A stretch of 64,000 nucleotides of DNA from Actinostola sp. cb2023 (taxonomy: Eukaryota; Cnidaria; Anthozoa; Actiniaria; Actinostolidae). A program made the translations under genes and the position numbers. Numbering within the stretch: position 1 is the stretch's first letter; each line of letters starts with the position of its first letter. This document shows, piece after piece, positions 1 to 11,361 of the stretch. The stretch covers positions 62,001 to 126,000 of the forward strand of contig JAUJYZ010000477.1 of the NCBI GenBank assembly GCA_033675265.1, written 5' to 3'. The notes beneath the pieces were generated by a model that was not told where the DNA came from, made no database searches, and was given only the letters and a program-made list of their open reading frames with translations.

Positions 1-197
1 CCCATGTAATAATAATACTAATAATTTATTAAGTAGAACGTTTTTTTATTTCTTTGGCAACAATATGCATATATGAAGCACAATAGCAAACACATATAAT
101 TGTTCACATATTTAATTATATTATGTCTGCCATGACTGGTGATAGGCACTCCTCAGAGAGGATTGCAACTAACAAGAAAAGAACTGTAGCAATTCTC

Positions 198-347
<150 letters not shown>

Positions 348-1640
348 AGTTCTTTAATCAGAGAACCCACTCACAATAGTGATTTTCAGTGAGGCTCTGT
401 GGGAACACAGAGTAAAGAAAAGAAAAAGAAATATATTTATATCCTCTATATATGCATGTAATCCTCTATAAGCCCTGCCTGCCTGTCCAGTAATAACCTA
501 CCATAATACAAGTGGAATTGACATAACTTCCTGCATAAAAACAGTTCCTGGTCTTCCTACTGATGTATATACATATTCTTCTATAATGACTTCCTGGATA
601 AGAGATTCATTTTTTAACCAAGAATTTGAGAGACACAGGATAACTGCACATGAATACTGTGATTATGTATCTGTTCACACTATGAGGTCCCTGACAATAC
701 AGCCTCTTCTCATATACATGTAGAAAGAATAAGACCATTGCTACACCACAGTTGCCTCTTCCGAACCTGGAACGCATAATACAAGCATAGACGTAAGCAT
801 TGATCAGCCAATAATCCTCTCCGTTATGCCATGCATTGGACCCCTCATATAACCTTTTGAGATACTGTTTAACATATAAATGAATGGATCTCATTATTAT
901 GACACTTGAAAATAGCAATTTGCTGGAGTATACATGCTGCCCTATATCAAAATTACAGATGGCCCAAGCCCACAAGGTTTCAGAATGACAAGTTATTTCT
1001 CTCTTTTCCCCAATTTCGCCAACAGCCCCAACATAATACAATGAAAATACATGAAATAATGTAGGTGTGTTATTCAGTGGAATTGTTGTGGTTACCTATT
1101 ATAGCACGAATTATGCCGATGACCACAACAGCCTCCATTTTCTCGTCGTAGTGAGTTGCTCTTTCATCTTGTGTGGCGTGGCGGTACAAAGCTCGAATTC
1201 GATCGTCGATATTTACTTGAATTGCACAAACAAGGTCTTTTCGGAGCCTCATTCATGCTTTCAGAGTGAAGAAAACCGGTCTTTCCGAACGTACTTTACT
1301 CTTCTCTGTCAATGAAAACAATCCCCTGAACAGCACTGAACTCATGCATATCGCGCATGCGCAGAAAAAAAGCCCCTTGTTGTACGTGTCTATTACATAA
1401 TAATAATAATATACAAACCTGATTAAGGAAAATATCAGTGCTTCATGAATAACCACTGTTATCGAATTCACGAGCAATTGGTCCAACTAGGTTTGTCCAA
1501 TCGATCACTTGCATGAAAACTCATTAATAAAACACAGTTTCTATATCACTTATATCAGAACTTTGGAATGTGGTTCTTTATGTTGCATTTCCACTTGAAT
1601 GGATTTCCCGTCCAAATTTGAAAATAATGAATCAGTTGAT
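348..1640. other. Unassigned intergenic sequence
   Basis: Both strands show only short open frames with no recognisable domain and no convincing splice-bounded exon. I see no tRNA-like boxes or terminal inverted repeats. Confidence 0.5.
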
Positions 1641-1911
1641 GTCAAGCCGCATCTACACGAACAAGTTTTCCTTGTCAAGGAAAACTTGCTCGTGTAGATG
1701 ACAAAAAATTGTAAACTGATTTTAATTTCCTTGTCAAGGAAAACTTGTCAAGGAAAACTTGTCAAGGAAAACTTGTCAAGGAAAACTTGTCAAGGAAAAC
1801 TTGTCAAGGAAAACTTGTCAAGGAAAACTTGTCAAGGAAAACTTGTCAAGGAAAACTTGTCAAGGAAAACTTGTCAAGGAAAACTTGTTCGTGTAGTATA
1901 TGCGGCTTAAC
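1641..1911. mobile_element. Short inverted-repeat element carrying a 14-bp array
   Basis: The ends are inverted copies of each other. The left starts GTCAAGCCGCAT then CTACACGAACAAG; the right, read on the minus strand, is GTTAAGCCGCATATA then CTACACGAACAAG. Next to the left end is an almost perfect palindrome (about 25-bp arms, one mismatch, single-base centre at about 1676). The rest is a 14-bp tandem array. Size, inverted ends and lack of coding capacity fit a MITE or small foldback element. I could not define a target-site duplication, and the superfamily is unknown. Confidence 0.6.
1728..1888. repeat. 14-bp tandem array, about 11.5 copies
   Basis: The unit CTTGTCAAGGAAAA is repeated with no visible divergence. 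It contains the near-palindrome CCTTGTCAAGG, so each unit can pair with its neighbours. The array lies inside the inverted-repeat element at 1641-1911. Confidence 0.95.
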
Positions 1912-2450
1912 ACTTTATCGAATCATGCATGTCGAACTTCAATCCACTTTTCTATTCAACTGAATAAATTCTTTACTCGCATATCGATCTTTTATCTGCA
2001 CTTTGAAACTCGCTAGAACTGTGGGATTCTCTCTTGAGTATGAGACAGCACGTCTACAGAGCTATCGAATTGAAAAAACATGAACACTTGGCCATACAAA
2101 TGAATGCAATGACCTTGAAAACTTCTACAGTTGACGATATTTGAAGCTTTCGCAGTTAGAGATCTAGAAATTCTACTGAAAATCAGTTCTCTTACGTTAA
2201 TACTGAACCCCAACCAAAGTAACAAGGCGAGTGGTGTAGCAGGGTTAACTCACCAATAACCAACAGACAATCATGCTAATTCAGACATCTGAATCAGTGC
2301 ACTCGACAGTTTCACTTGACATATTTCGTTAATTAGCATAGGTAATAGGACTATATGCTGTCCAATTTGGAAATAATTGGATGAAAAAAATTCCGAGTTC
2401 AATTTGGCAGTCAGAGGAATTTCTTGAATCAATTCTTTCCAATTTGGACA
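1912..2450. other. Unassigned intergenic sequence
   Basis: No recognisable gene on either strand. The open frames here are short and show no domain. Confidence 0.4.
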
Positions 2451-2554
2451 GGCCGTTACCCTGGTTCCAGAGGCTTTGTTAAGCTCTATAATACGATGAA
2501 CGCCACGAAGCTTAACAAAGCTTAACAAAGCCTCTGGAACCAGGGTAACAGGCC
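2451..2554. repeat. Inverted repeat hairpin, about 34-bp arms
   Basis: The left arm starts GGCCGTTACCCTGGTTCCAG. The right arm, ending near 2554, is its reverse complement apart from small differences, with about 30 bp between them. The right arm repeats AGCTTAACAA twice. It may be a remnant of a foldback element. Confidence 0.75.
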
Positions 2555-2752
2555 GTAGTCCTGTTACTTGTTAATTATATCATAAGTCCATACGAAAACT
2601 ATTTTATTAAGAAACGTCCATACGAAAACTATCCAAATTAATAATTTGGATTATCCAAATTAATAATTAGGACAGTTTGAAAAATATGAAAATAATACCA
2701 TAGGTGCTTGTATGTACTATTCATAACACTCTAATGAGATGCAAAGATGAAA

Positions 2753-2910
2753 TACGGTATAATAATGCCTCGTTAACACCTACGTGCACGTGTGCACGTG
2801 CACAGTGGCAATATATACGGCATCAAATTTATATTATTTATAAATCAATATTATCAAAGGCAGGGCACTCACTTCTTGCTCAATTCCAGCGGAACAGTGG
2901 TCAGATGAAC
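2753..2910 (+). repeat. Dispersed direct repeat, copy 1 (promoter-like)
   Basis: This stretch matches 15,179-15,305 in the same orientation. It starts TACGGTATAATAATGCCTCG, contains the palindromic block GTGCACGTGTGCACGTGCAC, and ends GGAACAGTGGTCAGATGAAC. Copy 1 has an extra AT-rich insert of about 30 bp. Both copies lie upstream of a short ATG exon with a GTATAAA donor, so a shared upstream or 5' UTR region, or an LTR remnant, is plausible. Confidence 0.75.
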
Positions 2911-2958
2911 TCTTCTTTGTTTTTTCTTGATACGACCCACGCGAATCATTCTGAATTC

Positions 2959-3018
2959 ATGGCCGAAGTACGAATGCCGATAGAACCTGCTCCTCTGGTA
3001 GAAGAAGGAGAACTTGAG
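2959..3018 (+). CDS. Candidate first exon encoding a 20-residue MAEV peptide, splice donor GTATAAA
   Basis: An ATG opens a 20-codon frame beginning MAEVRMPIEP and ending EEGELE, followed exactly by the donor-like sequence GAG|GTATAAAG. The exon at 15,565-15,686 has the same layout: a MAD start, a Pro/Glu-rich peptide and a GTATAAA donor, downstream of the same dispersed repeat. The peptide is too short to assign a family. N-terminal leaders of LTR-retrotransposon Gag proteins can look like this, but that is only a suggestion. No acceptor or second exon was identified. Confidence 0.3.
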
Positions 3019-3104
3019 GTATAAAGTTTTACGTTTTATGATTCATTTCAAGTCAGCAGCAACGTGGGTGCTTTGATGAATACCGCACAAATTTATATCT
3101 GATG

Positions 3105-3227
3105 ATGGCCGAAGGTGATGATGTACAATTCCCTGAATTGCCAGCTCAACAAGACCCGCAAGCTGAACAGCCTGAACAGCAACAGCCGCCGAACACCAAC
3201 AACCAAGTTCTGTGTGAACAGGCATGA
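3105..3227 (+). CDS. Short Pro/Gln-rich ORF (40 aa), unknown
   Basis: The frame starts ATGGCCGAAGG and encodes MAEGDDVQFPELPAQ followed by a Gln/Pro-rich stretch with QPEQQQPPNTNNQ, then stops at TGA where the 90-bp array begins. The MAE start and composition resemble the nearby exon at 2959-3018, so the two may be duplicated leader exons of one transposon-related family. An ATG one codon earlier (3102) is an alternative start. Confidence 0.25.
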   Translation: MAEGDDVQFPELPAQQDPQAEQPEQQQPPNTNNQVLCEQA

Positions 3228-4245
3228 ACATTGCCAGTGTTTGATTTGTAAAATGACTTTCTCGGCGGGGGTTCGAGGAAAGATACGATTGCAAATGAGT
3301 TATGTGTGAATAGGCATGAAATTGCCAGTGATTGATTTGTAAAATGACTTTCTCGGCGGGGGTTCGAGGAAAGATTGCAAATCGGAATTAGGTGTGAACA
3401 GGCATGAAATTGCCAGTGTTTGATTTGTAAAATATAAATGACTTTATCGGCGGGGATTCGAGGAATGATTGCAAATCGGAATTAGGTGTGAACAGGCATG
3501 AAATTGCCAGTGTTTGATTTGTAAAATGACTTCAGTTCTCGGCGGGGGTCCGAGGAAAGCAGATTGCAAATCGGAGTTAGGTGTGAACAGGCATGAAATT
3601 GCCAGCGTTTGATTTGTAAAATGACTTTCTCGGCGGGGGTTCGAGGAAAGATTGCAAATGAGTTTTGTGGGAATAGGCATGAAATTGCCAGTGTTTGATT
3701 TGTAAAATGACTTTCACGGCGGGGGTTCGAGGAAAGATTGCAAATCGGAATTAGGTGTGAACAGGCGGCAGGAAATTGCCAGTGTTTGATTTGTAAAATG
3801 ACTTTCTCGGCGGTGGTCCGAGGAAAGCAGATTGCAAATCGGAGTTAGGTATGAACAGGCATGAAATTGCCAGTGTTTGATTTGTAAAATGACTTTCTCG
3901 GCGGAGGTTCGAGGAAAGATTGCAAATGAGTTATGTGTGAACAAGCATGAAAATGCCAGTGTTTGGTTTGTAAAATGACTCAGTTCTCGGCGGGGGTTCG
4001 AGGTAAGATTGCAAATGAGCTATGTGTGAACAGGCATGAAAATGCCAGTGTTTGATTTGTAAAATGACCTTCTCGTCGGGTTGGTTCAGAGAAGATTGCA
4101 AATGAGTTCTTGTGAATAGCTATTGTTCTTTGCAAACAGGCTTGAAAATACCAGTGGGTAATTTGTGAAATGACCTTCTCGTCGGGTTGGTTCAGAGAAG
4201 ATTACAAATGAGTTCTTGTGAATAGTACTATATTATTTATTCTTC
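3205..4245. repeat. About 90-bp tandem array, roughly 11 copies
   Basis: The unit starts GTGAACAGGCATGAAATTGCC, continues AGTGTTTGATTTGTAAAATG, and ends in GGCGGGGGTTCGAGGAAAGA followed by TTGCAAAT. GCATGAA recurs at about 90-bp spacing (near 3222, 3313, 3402 and 3494). Copies drift toward the right end, where GGGGGTTCGAG becomes GGGTTGGTTCAG. The array follows the short MAE exon and could be intronic. Confidence 0.93.
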
Positions 4246-4686
4246 ATTGTATGGGTACAAACACTCCGGTTCGTAAGTTACTACGACGCGAAGTGTCGTG
4301 TTGTTTGGTGTCGGGTACTTTTGCCGTTGTTGATGCATATAGAAATGTATCCTAACGTCTTTCCCAAAAAATGTAGAGTCACTAAAAGCAGACGGAAAAA
4401 GAACCTGCCGCTAAACGATAGAAATGATGCGATCACCGAACACAGATTGTAAGGGTGGGTGGTAGGGTAATAAAACCACTTCGGCGTCTTGGACGGTTTC
4501 TTGCGAAGTGTGTTAGTTAATTTATGCAGGGCGTATTTCAATCACTTGTTGGCCAATCAGGAGGCTTGGATTATCATAACAATGGATTGCATGCATAATA
4601 TATTATATGCAAATGACTTTGCATAGTACTATATTATTTATTCTTCATTGTTATGTTAATAAGATATGGGTACAAACACTGTCCGG
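4224..4686. repeat. Direct duplication flanking a dispersed repeat
   Basis: The block AGTACTATATTATTTATTCT followed by TCATTG and TATGGGTACAAACACT occurs at about 4224-4272 and again at about 4625-4686. The spacer holds the first copy of the 155-bp repeat at 4472-4626. Confidence 0.7.
4472..4626 (+). repeat. 155-bp dispersed repeat, copy 1
   Basis: This is nearly identical to 7834-7987, same orientation. It starts AAACCACTTCGGCGTCTTGG and ends AATGACTTTGCATAG. In one frame both copies read KPLRRLGRFLAKCVS then a stop, which may be the 3' end of a coding region carried with the repeat. Confidence 0.85.
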
Positions 4687-5180
4687 TTCGCCTGCCTACT
4701 CAACGCTATGGCTAGACGACCAAGATTATCCTCCAAATCCCCTAACAACTATCTCCTCTTTCCAAACCTAAAACTCCCCCCTCCCCCAACAAGTATGGAC
4801 ACGTAAAGTCTGACACGCAATCCTTTCAATAATGAGACCGAATAGATGTTCTCATTACTCGTGCCCAGGCCTTTGGATAACACCATTAATTAATTACTTT
4901 ATTTTTATTCTATTTTATGTCAGACTAGAAATCTGCAAATTTTTGCACTATCCAGTACTCATCATTCCTTACGGTAGTACATGCTATCACATTTCCAAAG
5001 CCGAAGACGGTCATTTTGTAATGTTGGACATGCGGGAACACTTTCAACGATTCATGTGAAATATACTACGCATTCTTTCCACATACTGTACGGTATTAAA
5101 CGCGGCATTCTTTATTTATCAGGAAAGTCACAACAACATCCAAGCAAAGGCGGTAATTTCACTTCTTGCAATTGCTACTC
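4687..5180. other. Unassigned intergenic sequence
   Basis: No gene, inverted repeat or RNA-like structure recognised. The open frames are short. Confidence 0.4.
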
Positions 5181-5262
5181 ATTTGTTGTTGTTGTTGTTG
5201 TTTTTTTGTTTTTTTTTTGTTGTTGTTGTTGTTGTTGTTGTTTTTTTTTTTTTTTTTTTTTG
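5181..5262. repeat. (GTT)n and poly-T low-complexity tract
   Basis: GTT triplets alternate with long T runs, ending in about 19 T. Open frames over it are low-complexity artefacts. Confidence 0.95.
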
Positions 5263-6139
5263 CAATTCTTCAAAAAATAATATTTTGTAGCCTTGCTAAA
5301 CGTGTGCAAAATTCCTCGCCTTACATCTCTCCCGTATCCATCCGATGATGTCGCAGCTATCATGATAATCCTCAAGAAAACGTACACTCCCACATCTCGA
5401 CAAGTTCATGTATCTGTCCGGCTACTGAAGAAACAATTTGAATCTCGGAAGCCCAATGACCTGAGGAGCGCGAATTATCTTTCTTCTAAACCTTTTAAAA
5501 GGTGCGCTCGCGAGAAACGCTGTTTCCTGACTGGGGCTCCCGTCCACCCCAACGTTAACCCATGACAATTCTCGAAACTCCTGCTCCAGTTGAGCGATGG
5601 AAGCATTTTATTCTCTTAGCATTCAGCAACAACACAAACACCAACAATTCTGTAACAAAGAGGCAGAACGTGGTATATTAAAGCTTCTCGCAAAGGGGTG
5701 GTCGGGAGCCCCAGTAAGGAAACAGCAGCCCTCTTATCCTGAAAAGGATAGGAACACGGACACTCGATAAAACGATATGCACGTGCGGATTGCTGTTCCC
5801 AACCGAAGCGAAGAAAACAACCACTGTATACATAGCTTTAACACATAAACATATTTTCTTTTCTGTGTGTGTGTGCTTGAAGCTCGCTATTCATTGCTTT
5901 TCTCCTAACATTTTCCTCACCCGAAGCAAATAGAGGACTAGAGGACACAGTTTATACTACAACCTGGCCAATGACACGCAGCTACTCAGTAGAGGACAGA
6001 ACTTGCATTTTTATAACCCTCTAAAACATCCCGAAGCTACTAGGTGACATAAGTCATACTACAACTTTGTAGGGTCTGAAAACCACTAGAGTATTGCTTG
6101 TCTCCTCCCTGGTAAAACAGCTCACAGACACTCGGAGGA
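5263..6139. other. Unassigned sequence before the 107-bp array
   Basis: One 90-codon plus-strand frame (5293-5565) has ordinary composition but no recognisable domain and no splice context. Otherwise nothing is seen. Confidence 0.35.
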
Positions 6140-7056
6140 ACAACTACATGCAGATACTCTCTATACACGGGTCCGGAAACCAAACAGCTAGTCCATAAAT
6201 GATACCTTTTATTTCAATACGCGTATGATCACTTTTCACCTCTTTGGAAACTGCCCGCAGCCACACCGAGGTCTCTACAAAGAACTCTCTCTACGGGTAC
6301 CGGAAACCCAAACAGAGTTCATAAAAGATAACTTTCATTTCCATACGCGTATTATCACTTTTCACATGCATGTTTTCACCTCTCTGGAAAACGGCCCGAG
6401 GCCACACAGACGTCTCTACAAAGAACTCTCTCTACGGGTCCAAAACCCAAACAGAGTTCATAAATGATAACTTTCATCACTTTTCACCTCTCTGGAAACG
6501 GCCCGAAGCCACACAGAGGTCTCTACAAAGAACTCTCTCTACGGGTCCTAAACCCAAACAGAGTTCATAAATGATAACTTTTCTCACTTTTCACCTCTCT
6601 GGAAACGGCCCGAAGCCACACAGAGGTCTCTACAAAGAACTCTCTCTACGGGTCCTAAACCCAAACAGAGTTCATAAATGATATAACTTTCCTCACTTTT
6701 CACCTCTCTGGAAACGGCCCGAAGCCACACAGAGGTCTCTACAAAGAACTCTCTCTACGGGTCCGAAACCCAAACAGAGTTCATAAATGATAACTTTCAT
6801 CACTTTTCACCTCTCTGGAAACGGCCCGAAGCCACACAGAGGTCTCTACAAAGAACTCTCTCTACGGGTCCGAAACCCAAACAGAGTTCATAAATGATAA
6901 CTTTCATCACTTTTCACCTCTCTGGAAACGGCCCGAAGCCACACACGAGGTCTCTACAAAGAACTCTCTCTACGGGTCCGAAACCCAAACAGAGTTCATA
7001 AATGATAACGTTTCTCACTTTTCACCTCTCTGGAAACGGCCCGAAGCCACACAGAG
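6140..7056. repeat. About 107-bp tandem array, 8-9 copies
   Basis: The unit reads TCACTTTTCACCTCTCTGGA, then AACGGCCCGAAGCCACACAG, AGGTCTCTACAAAGAACTCT and CTCTACGGGTCC, ending in ACAGAGTTCATAAATGATAA. The central copies are nearly identical; the first copies (6140-6360) are diverged. Several frames stay open through it only because of the repeat. Confidence 0.95.
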
Positions 7057-7611
7057 GACTGTAAGGTAACCAAACCGATGCCTAAACACGTTAATTACGT
7101 TGTGCTAGTCCCAAGGGGACATACTAGCATACAAAACTAACAACGTATGCAAATTTTGCCGAAAGTAAAGCACACCAGAGCAACATTACCTGAAGCGCTG
7201 CAGACTAAAAATGAAAAACTAATACTGCACTAGAAAACAATCCTAAAAAAGAAAACCGAGTAGGCTAGTAAAATAACTGTCCAAAAAGATACTAATAATA
7301 ACTTTCCGTAGAAATGCCTGACCGAACGCCTAAACCAACTACTGGCTATGATGAACCTAGAGAACAAATAAAATGCTCATAAAAGCTAGTGACTATACAT
7401 CGCTTTGACTGACCAACTAACAATACCATGAAAAAACTTGTGCCGATGAACCAAACGAGCTGCTGCAGGAAAAATTATCTAACAACACTCGACTAAGAGT
7501 AAAAGTATGGCAAATCTAAATAAACACAATAATAAAACTCTACGAGCCTATTTTTTCACCCGAAACACGCTTAAAAGTCAACTGAAAGAGTCACGCACAA
7601 CGCTGACTACC
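7057..7611. other. Unassigned AT-rich sequence
   Basis: No open frame, repeat or structure of note. Confidence 0.4.
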
Positions 7612-7887
7612 TGAGGTGGCTTAATAACCGTTGAAGGAAACCACGAGGCGCTGGAACTTGTGGTGGACTTGCTTCTGTATCATGACGAGGTGTACGTCCT
7701 GGCCGATGAATTTACTAAACCTTGGAACCTCGACAACATCAACAGTAGCTTAGACTTACACCATTTCCAGCACCAGACCGATAATCTGTACGGCTACAAG
7801 GATCTGTGTTCGGTGACTTGCTTAGAGCAAGCGAAACCACTTCGGCGTCTTGGACGGTTTCTTGCGAAGTGTGTTAGTTAATTTATG
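7612..7887 (+). pseudogene. Unrecognised coding-like fragment ending in the 155-bp repeat
   Basis: An open frame follows an in-frame TGA and reads GGLITVEGNHEALELVVDLL, then YHDEVYVLADEFTKPWNLD and further protein-like sequence, then runs into the dispersed repeat, where it ends KCVS-stop. Residue composition looks like real protein, unlike the neighbouring frames. The same C-terminal 15 codons occur at 4472 without the upstream part. I do not recognise the family. It could be an exon or a transposon fragment. Confidence 0.3.
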
Positions 7888-7987
7888 TAGGGCGTATTTC
7901 AATCACTTGTTGGCCAATCAGGAGGCTTGGATTATCATAACAATGGATTGCATGCATAATATATTATATGCAAATGACTTTGCATAG
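7834..7987 (+). repeat. 155-bp dispersed repeat, copy 2
   Basis: This matches 4472-4626 with very few changes. It directly continues the coding-like fragment at 7612-7887. Confidence 0.85.
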
Positions 7988-8890
7988 CTATCATGTTAAC
8001 TCTGTGTAATCGGGTACTATATGCCGTCGCTTGATTGGCTAAATGACTGCCGGGCGGGGTGTCCGATCGAGAAGAGATTGCAATTGTAATGAAGCAAATT
8101 TCAATTTCTAGTAGCTCTTCGGCTTGTCATTTATGGATTCAGACACGGAATGACAAGCTGTTAAAACCTTACAAGGCGATGGATACTTTGACAAAGCCAT
8201 CGGTTGAGAGCTTTCTGAGAATAATTATGAACCCAGCTTCCGGACGTCCCGGGCCCGAGTTTACATACCGAGTTTAACAAATATGAAGCGTTCGAGTTGG
8301 TGGTTTCGTGAAAGAACACAGCTCATGATGCTAATAATGGAAAGAGTAACTACTACCGAATTACCTATAAGACACTCCGGGATAAAGTTACTGAGGGGAA
8401 TGTATATCACAGGGCACGGGTGTCCGCTGCTTGTACTTTCAATCAGTCCGCTGTTTCTACTTTCAAACAGTACAGTCACTCTCGGCGCAAAAAAAAAATA
8501 AAGTTCGACTTGGTGCACGGATCATGAAAATGAGTTTGACCTACCAATAAACAGTGTATATACGTGTAAGATTTAATAGCTTCAACATATTTATATACAA
8601 TAAAACGAATTAAGTCTCAGAGTTTTGATAGCTTTGAAAAAGGGGTATCTAAGTCAACCCCCCCCCCCCCCCGGTAATACTGGGTCTTGGCTGTTATCTC
8701 TCTGCTGACTTGTCGGGATTTGTTCTCGTAACACGTCATCCCGTTTCTTGATCTTTTATTCCAGGAGCGTATATTCTGACCTTGGGAACGTGATGTTCAA
8801 TTTTCACATACGGATCACCGCGCAAGCAAAAATAACGGAAAACGATCATGTGCCAAACCCCGTCAATGTCGGCAGAGAGATGACACATGT
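7988..8890. other. Unassigned sequence with a poly-C run
   Basis: A 73-codon frame at 8059-8277 has no upstream ATG and no known domain. A run of 15 C lies at about 8658-8672. Nothing else is seen before the hAT element. Confidence 0.35.
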
Positions 8891-11091
8891 CAGGGCCGGA
8901 TCCAGAAATTTGTGAGGGGGTGTCCAAATAAAAATAAAAATCGGAAACTGTTTTTATCAGTTTATACGATTCCTGTTTTCTCGAGGTAGCTATTGTCTTC
9001 GAGGCTAATTCGAGTTTACTAATTTTGAAGCGTTCCACCACCGCGCTTAGTCGAGCATGTCCACCAGCGTAAGACGTCTTGTATGCTTCCTTGCAAAGTT
9101 CGTTACTATGGTTTTAATGTCAATGGGCATGTCATAATGGACATGCGTTAACGCTAGACCGTTACGTCGGTCCTATCCCATAATGCTTCTCATGTAGGTC
9201 TTTAAGTAGGTGAGCTCACTGTTGGCTCTCTCGGTCTCACAAGATGACACTCCGATAGTACAAAGGATCTTCAGCGGCATATGTGTATTGGGAAGGTCGC
9301 TCATTCTGCATGCCTTCAAAGCTTCGCTCGCTGTCGCGGGGATCGAGACTATCAAGAGGGTCTGCTTTTCGCCATTTCAGTTCCCGCAGTTCGAGTTCGA
9401 CCGTTCAATCCTGGCCAGTGGGCTAGGAAGATCGCTCTCGTACTTGTTACAAAACTGTACCACGTTATTTTGTAACCGCTTCCAGAACTAACAGTTGGAA
9501 TAAAGTGAAGGCCTTCTGCCCAAAACTTAGATAAGCTCTTCTAAGTATCCCAGTGTCCTCTTGTAGTCATCCTCGTGTGTAGTGGCCGGAGTGTTCTCAG
9601 TCGGTGTTGCTAGCGCCCGCAGGTTCGCGGAATAGAAGGCTGTTCCTACCTCTACAGATCGGGACATTTCAGATGCTTCCTGGTACCACTCCCTGAATTT
9701 ATCGTCCACTTTTGTTCTCACTTGCTTGAGGGAACTTACGACGTCGTTTATAAGCCGGTTGTATATGCGTGTATGACATCCTTTCCCATTAGATTTTTTG
9801 TTACAATAACTAAAGTGACGATAATTTTTTAATGGCTGATTTGATTAGTATATCTGTTGTAGCTCCTGTCAGCTGCCATCTCTCCAAGAGATCGTTCAAT
9901 CGCAGGGTATAGCTCGCATATAAATACTTCGAAACTGTCGTGCCTCTACAGACCTGGTGTGACGCGTGTCAAGAAGGCGTTTCCTTTCTGTATCTGACAG
10001 GACCTCCTTTATCCACTCCTACAGGTTCTTGTTTCTTTTTGGTGAATGGTTGAAGCTGATAGCACAACTTTCTCGATGTGTCCACCATGTTTCTAACGGC
10101 AACCGTTGCTTGGAACACTAACTAATCTGATATTTAAAATCCATTCAGTTGAGCAACTCAATTAGTGTTCACGCTACGATGAACGTATCTGTTAAACGTT
10201 TCCAGAATGGAACGCTGTGTTGGAGCACGAGCTCTTTTTTATGATATATTTGAATTATTTAATTCTCGTCAAAAGAACTGAAGACTGAACGATACAGCAG
10301 CGTGTCAAAAGCTCGGCATATCAGACAGTTAATTATTGTAACGCAGAATTGGCTTGTTTGTCTAGCCTAATTTTCATCTCGTTTTTTTTAGGTATTGGAT
10401 CTTAAAGATAATCACCGAAGGTTGAAGGCTCTAACAACATGATTTATCAACACGAGACATTGCTTCTGAATTCACAAACATTGTTGGAGGAAGGTTGTGT
10501 CGTTTTGTTTTCAAAATAACCACAATAATTCATAGAGATATGGATATATTAATCCAATACTAGTATACTTCAAAGGGTTTAGAGATCTTTAGAACTTAGA
10601 ATAAAGTGAGTTGATACACGCAGTGAAGAACTGAAAATAAAAGCAATGCGAGCAGAGGTAAACCCATATTTACACTTAATCTAAACATTGTTAATCACTC
10701 TGCGATGCCTAGTTTAGGTATACGGTATTTGTATAATTTGTATGGATGTATTTATGGTACCAAATAATCTATGTCATTGTCATTCATGATTCGCTGAGTT
10801 TGTGAAATCGAAGTACTGAAATTGCAAGGAAAGCATGTTCTATCGAGTCACGCAACGAGCGACCAAACGCTGTTTTAATCGCACTAAGATATCTATATTT
10901 AGTTCTGAAATAGGCTACATATCAGTTAGAAGCCCGACTTCACGCTAGTAGAGCATCTAGTTATATTATTATTTTCCCGTCTCTTTGTTTTCTTTCTTCT
11001 TTTGAGGGGTGGAGATGAAAACATTTGGAAGTGAAAAGAAAAACCTCAGCCGAAGGGGGTATCCGTGGGACACCCCCTGGACACGCCCCTG
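8891..11091 (-). mobile_element. Decayed hAT-family DNA transposon
   Basis: The ends are inverted: CAGGGCCGGATCCAG on the left, and CTGGACACGCCCCTG on the right, which reads CAGGGGCGTGTCCAG on the minus strand. Counting the element from AGGG, the flanking 8-mers CACATGTC and GTCATGTT share CATGT, a plausible decayed 8-bp target duplication as expected for hAT. The interior encodes pieces of a hAT transposase on the minus strand. The left part of the transposase (DUF4371-like or zinc-finger region) is not recognisable, so the copy is dead. Confidence 0.75.
9047..9721 (-). pseudogene. hAT transposase C-terminal fragment, broken
   Basis: On the minus strand one frame reads VSSCETERANSELTYLKTYM then RSIMG, which fits the hAT C-terminal dimerisation motif (SS-x-x-ER-x-FS, then LKT-x-x-R-x-xMG). 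It is interrupted by a TAG at MG|stop, and the same frame continues DRRNGLALTHVHYDMPIDIK to a natural-looking stop at 9047-9049. Upstream, 9527-9721 encodes VDDKFREWYQEASEMSRSVE and DDYKRTLGYLEEL, matching the region that precedes the dimerisation domain. The nonsense codon and the frame change between the two pieces make it a pseudogene. Confidence 0.75.
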
Positions 11092-11361
11092 TCATGTTAC
11101 TAATCCCTGACAGGATACCCATGAACTGAAACGCTTTGTGTGTGTGTTTCCGAATGCCAATATACGTAAACTCGCCAGCCAGGATTAGTATCGTAAAGTA
11201 CAGCTAAGGCATTTTTACCCCGATATTTGTTGTTTTAGTTTGGGGTGAGGTTTGGGGAGTTATGAGGATTGGGGTATTATTTCTAGTGAAATAAGGTTTG
11301 GGAGAAGGAACTGATATGAGAATTGAGGGTTTGTGGAACTCACAGCAACAAAGTTGTAACA

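Noticed and set aside
1728..1888. CRISPR-like array
   Set aside because: Units are directly abutting with no variable spacers, in a eukaryotic setting.
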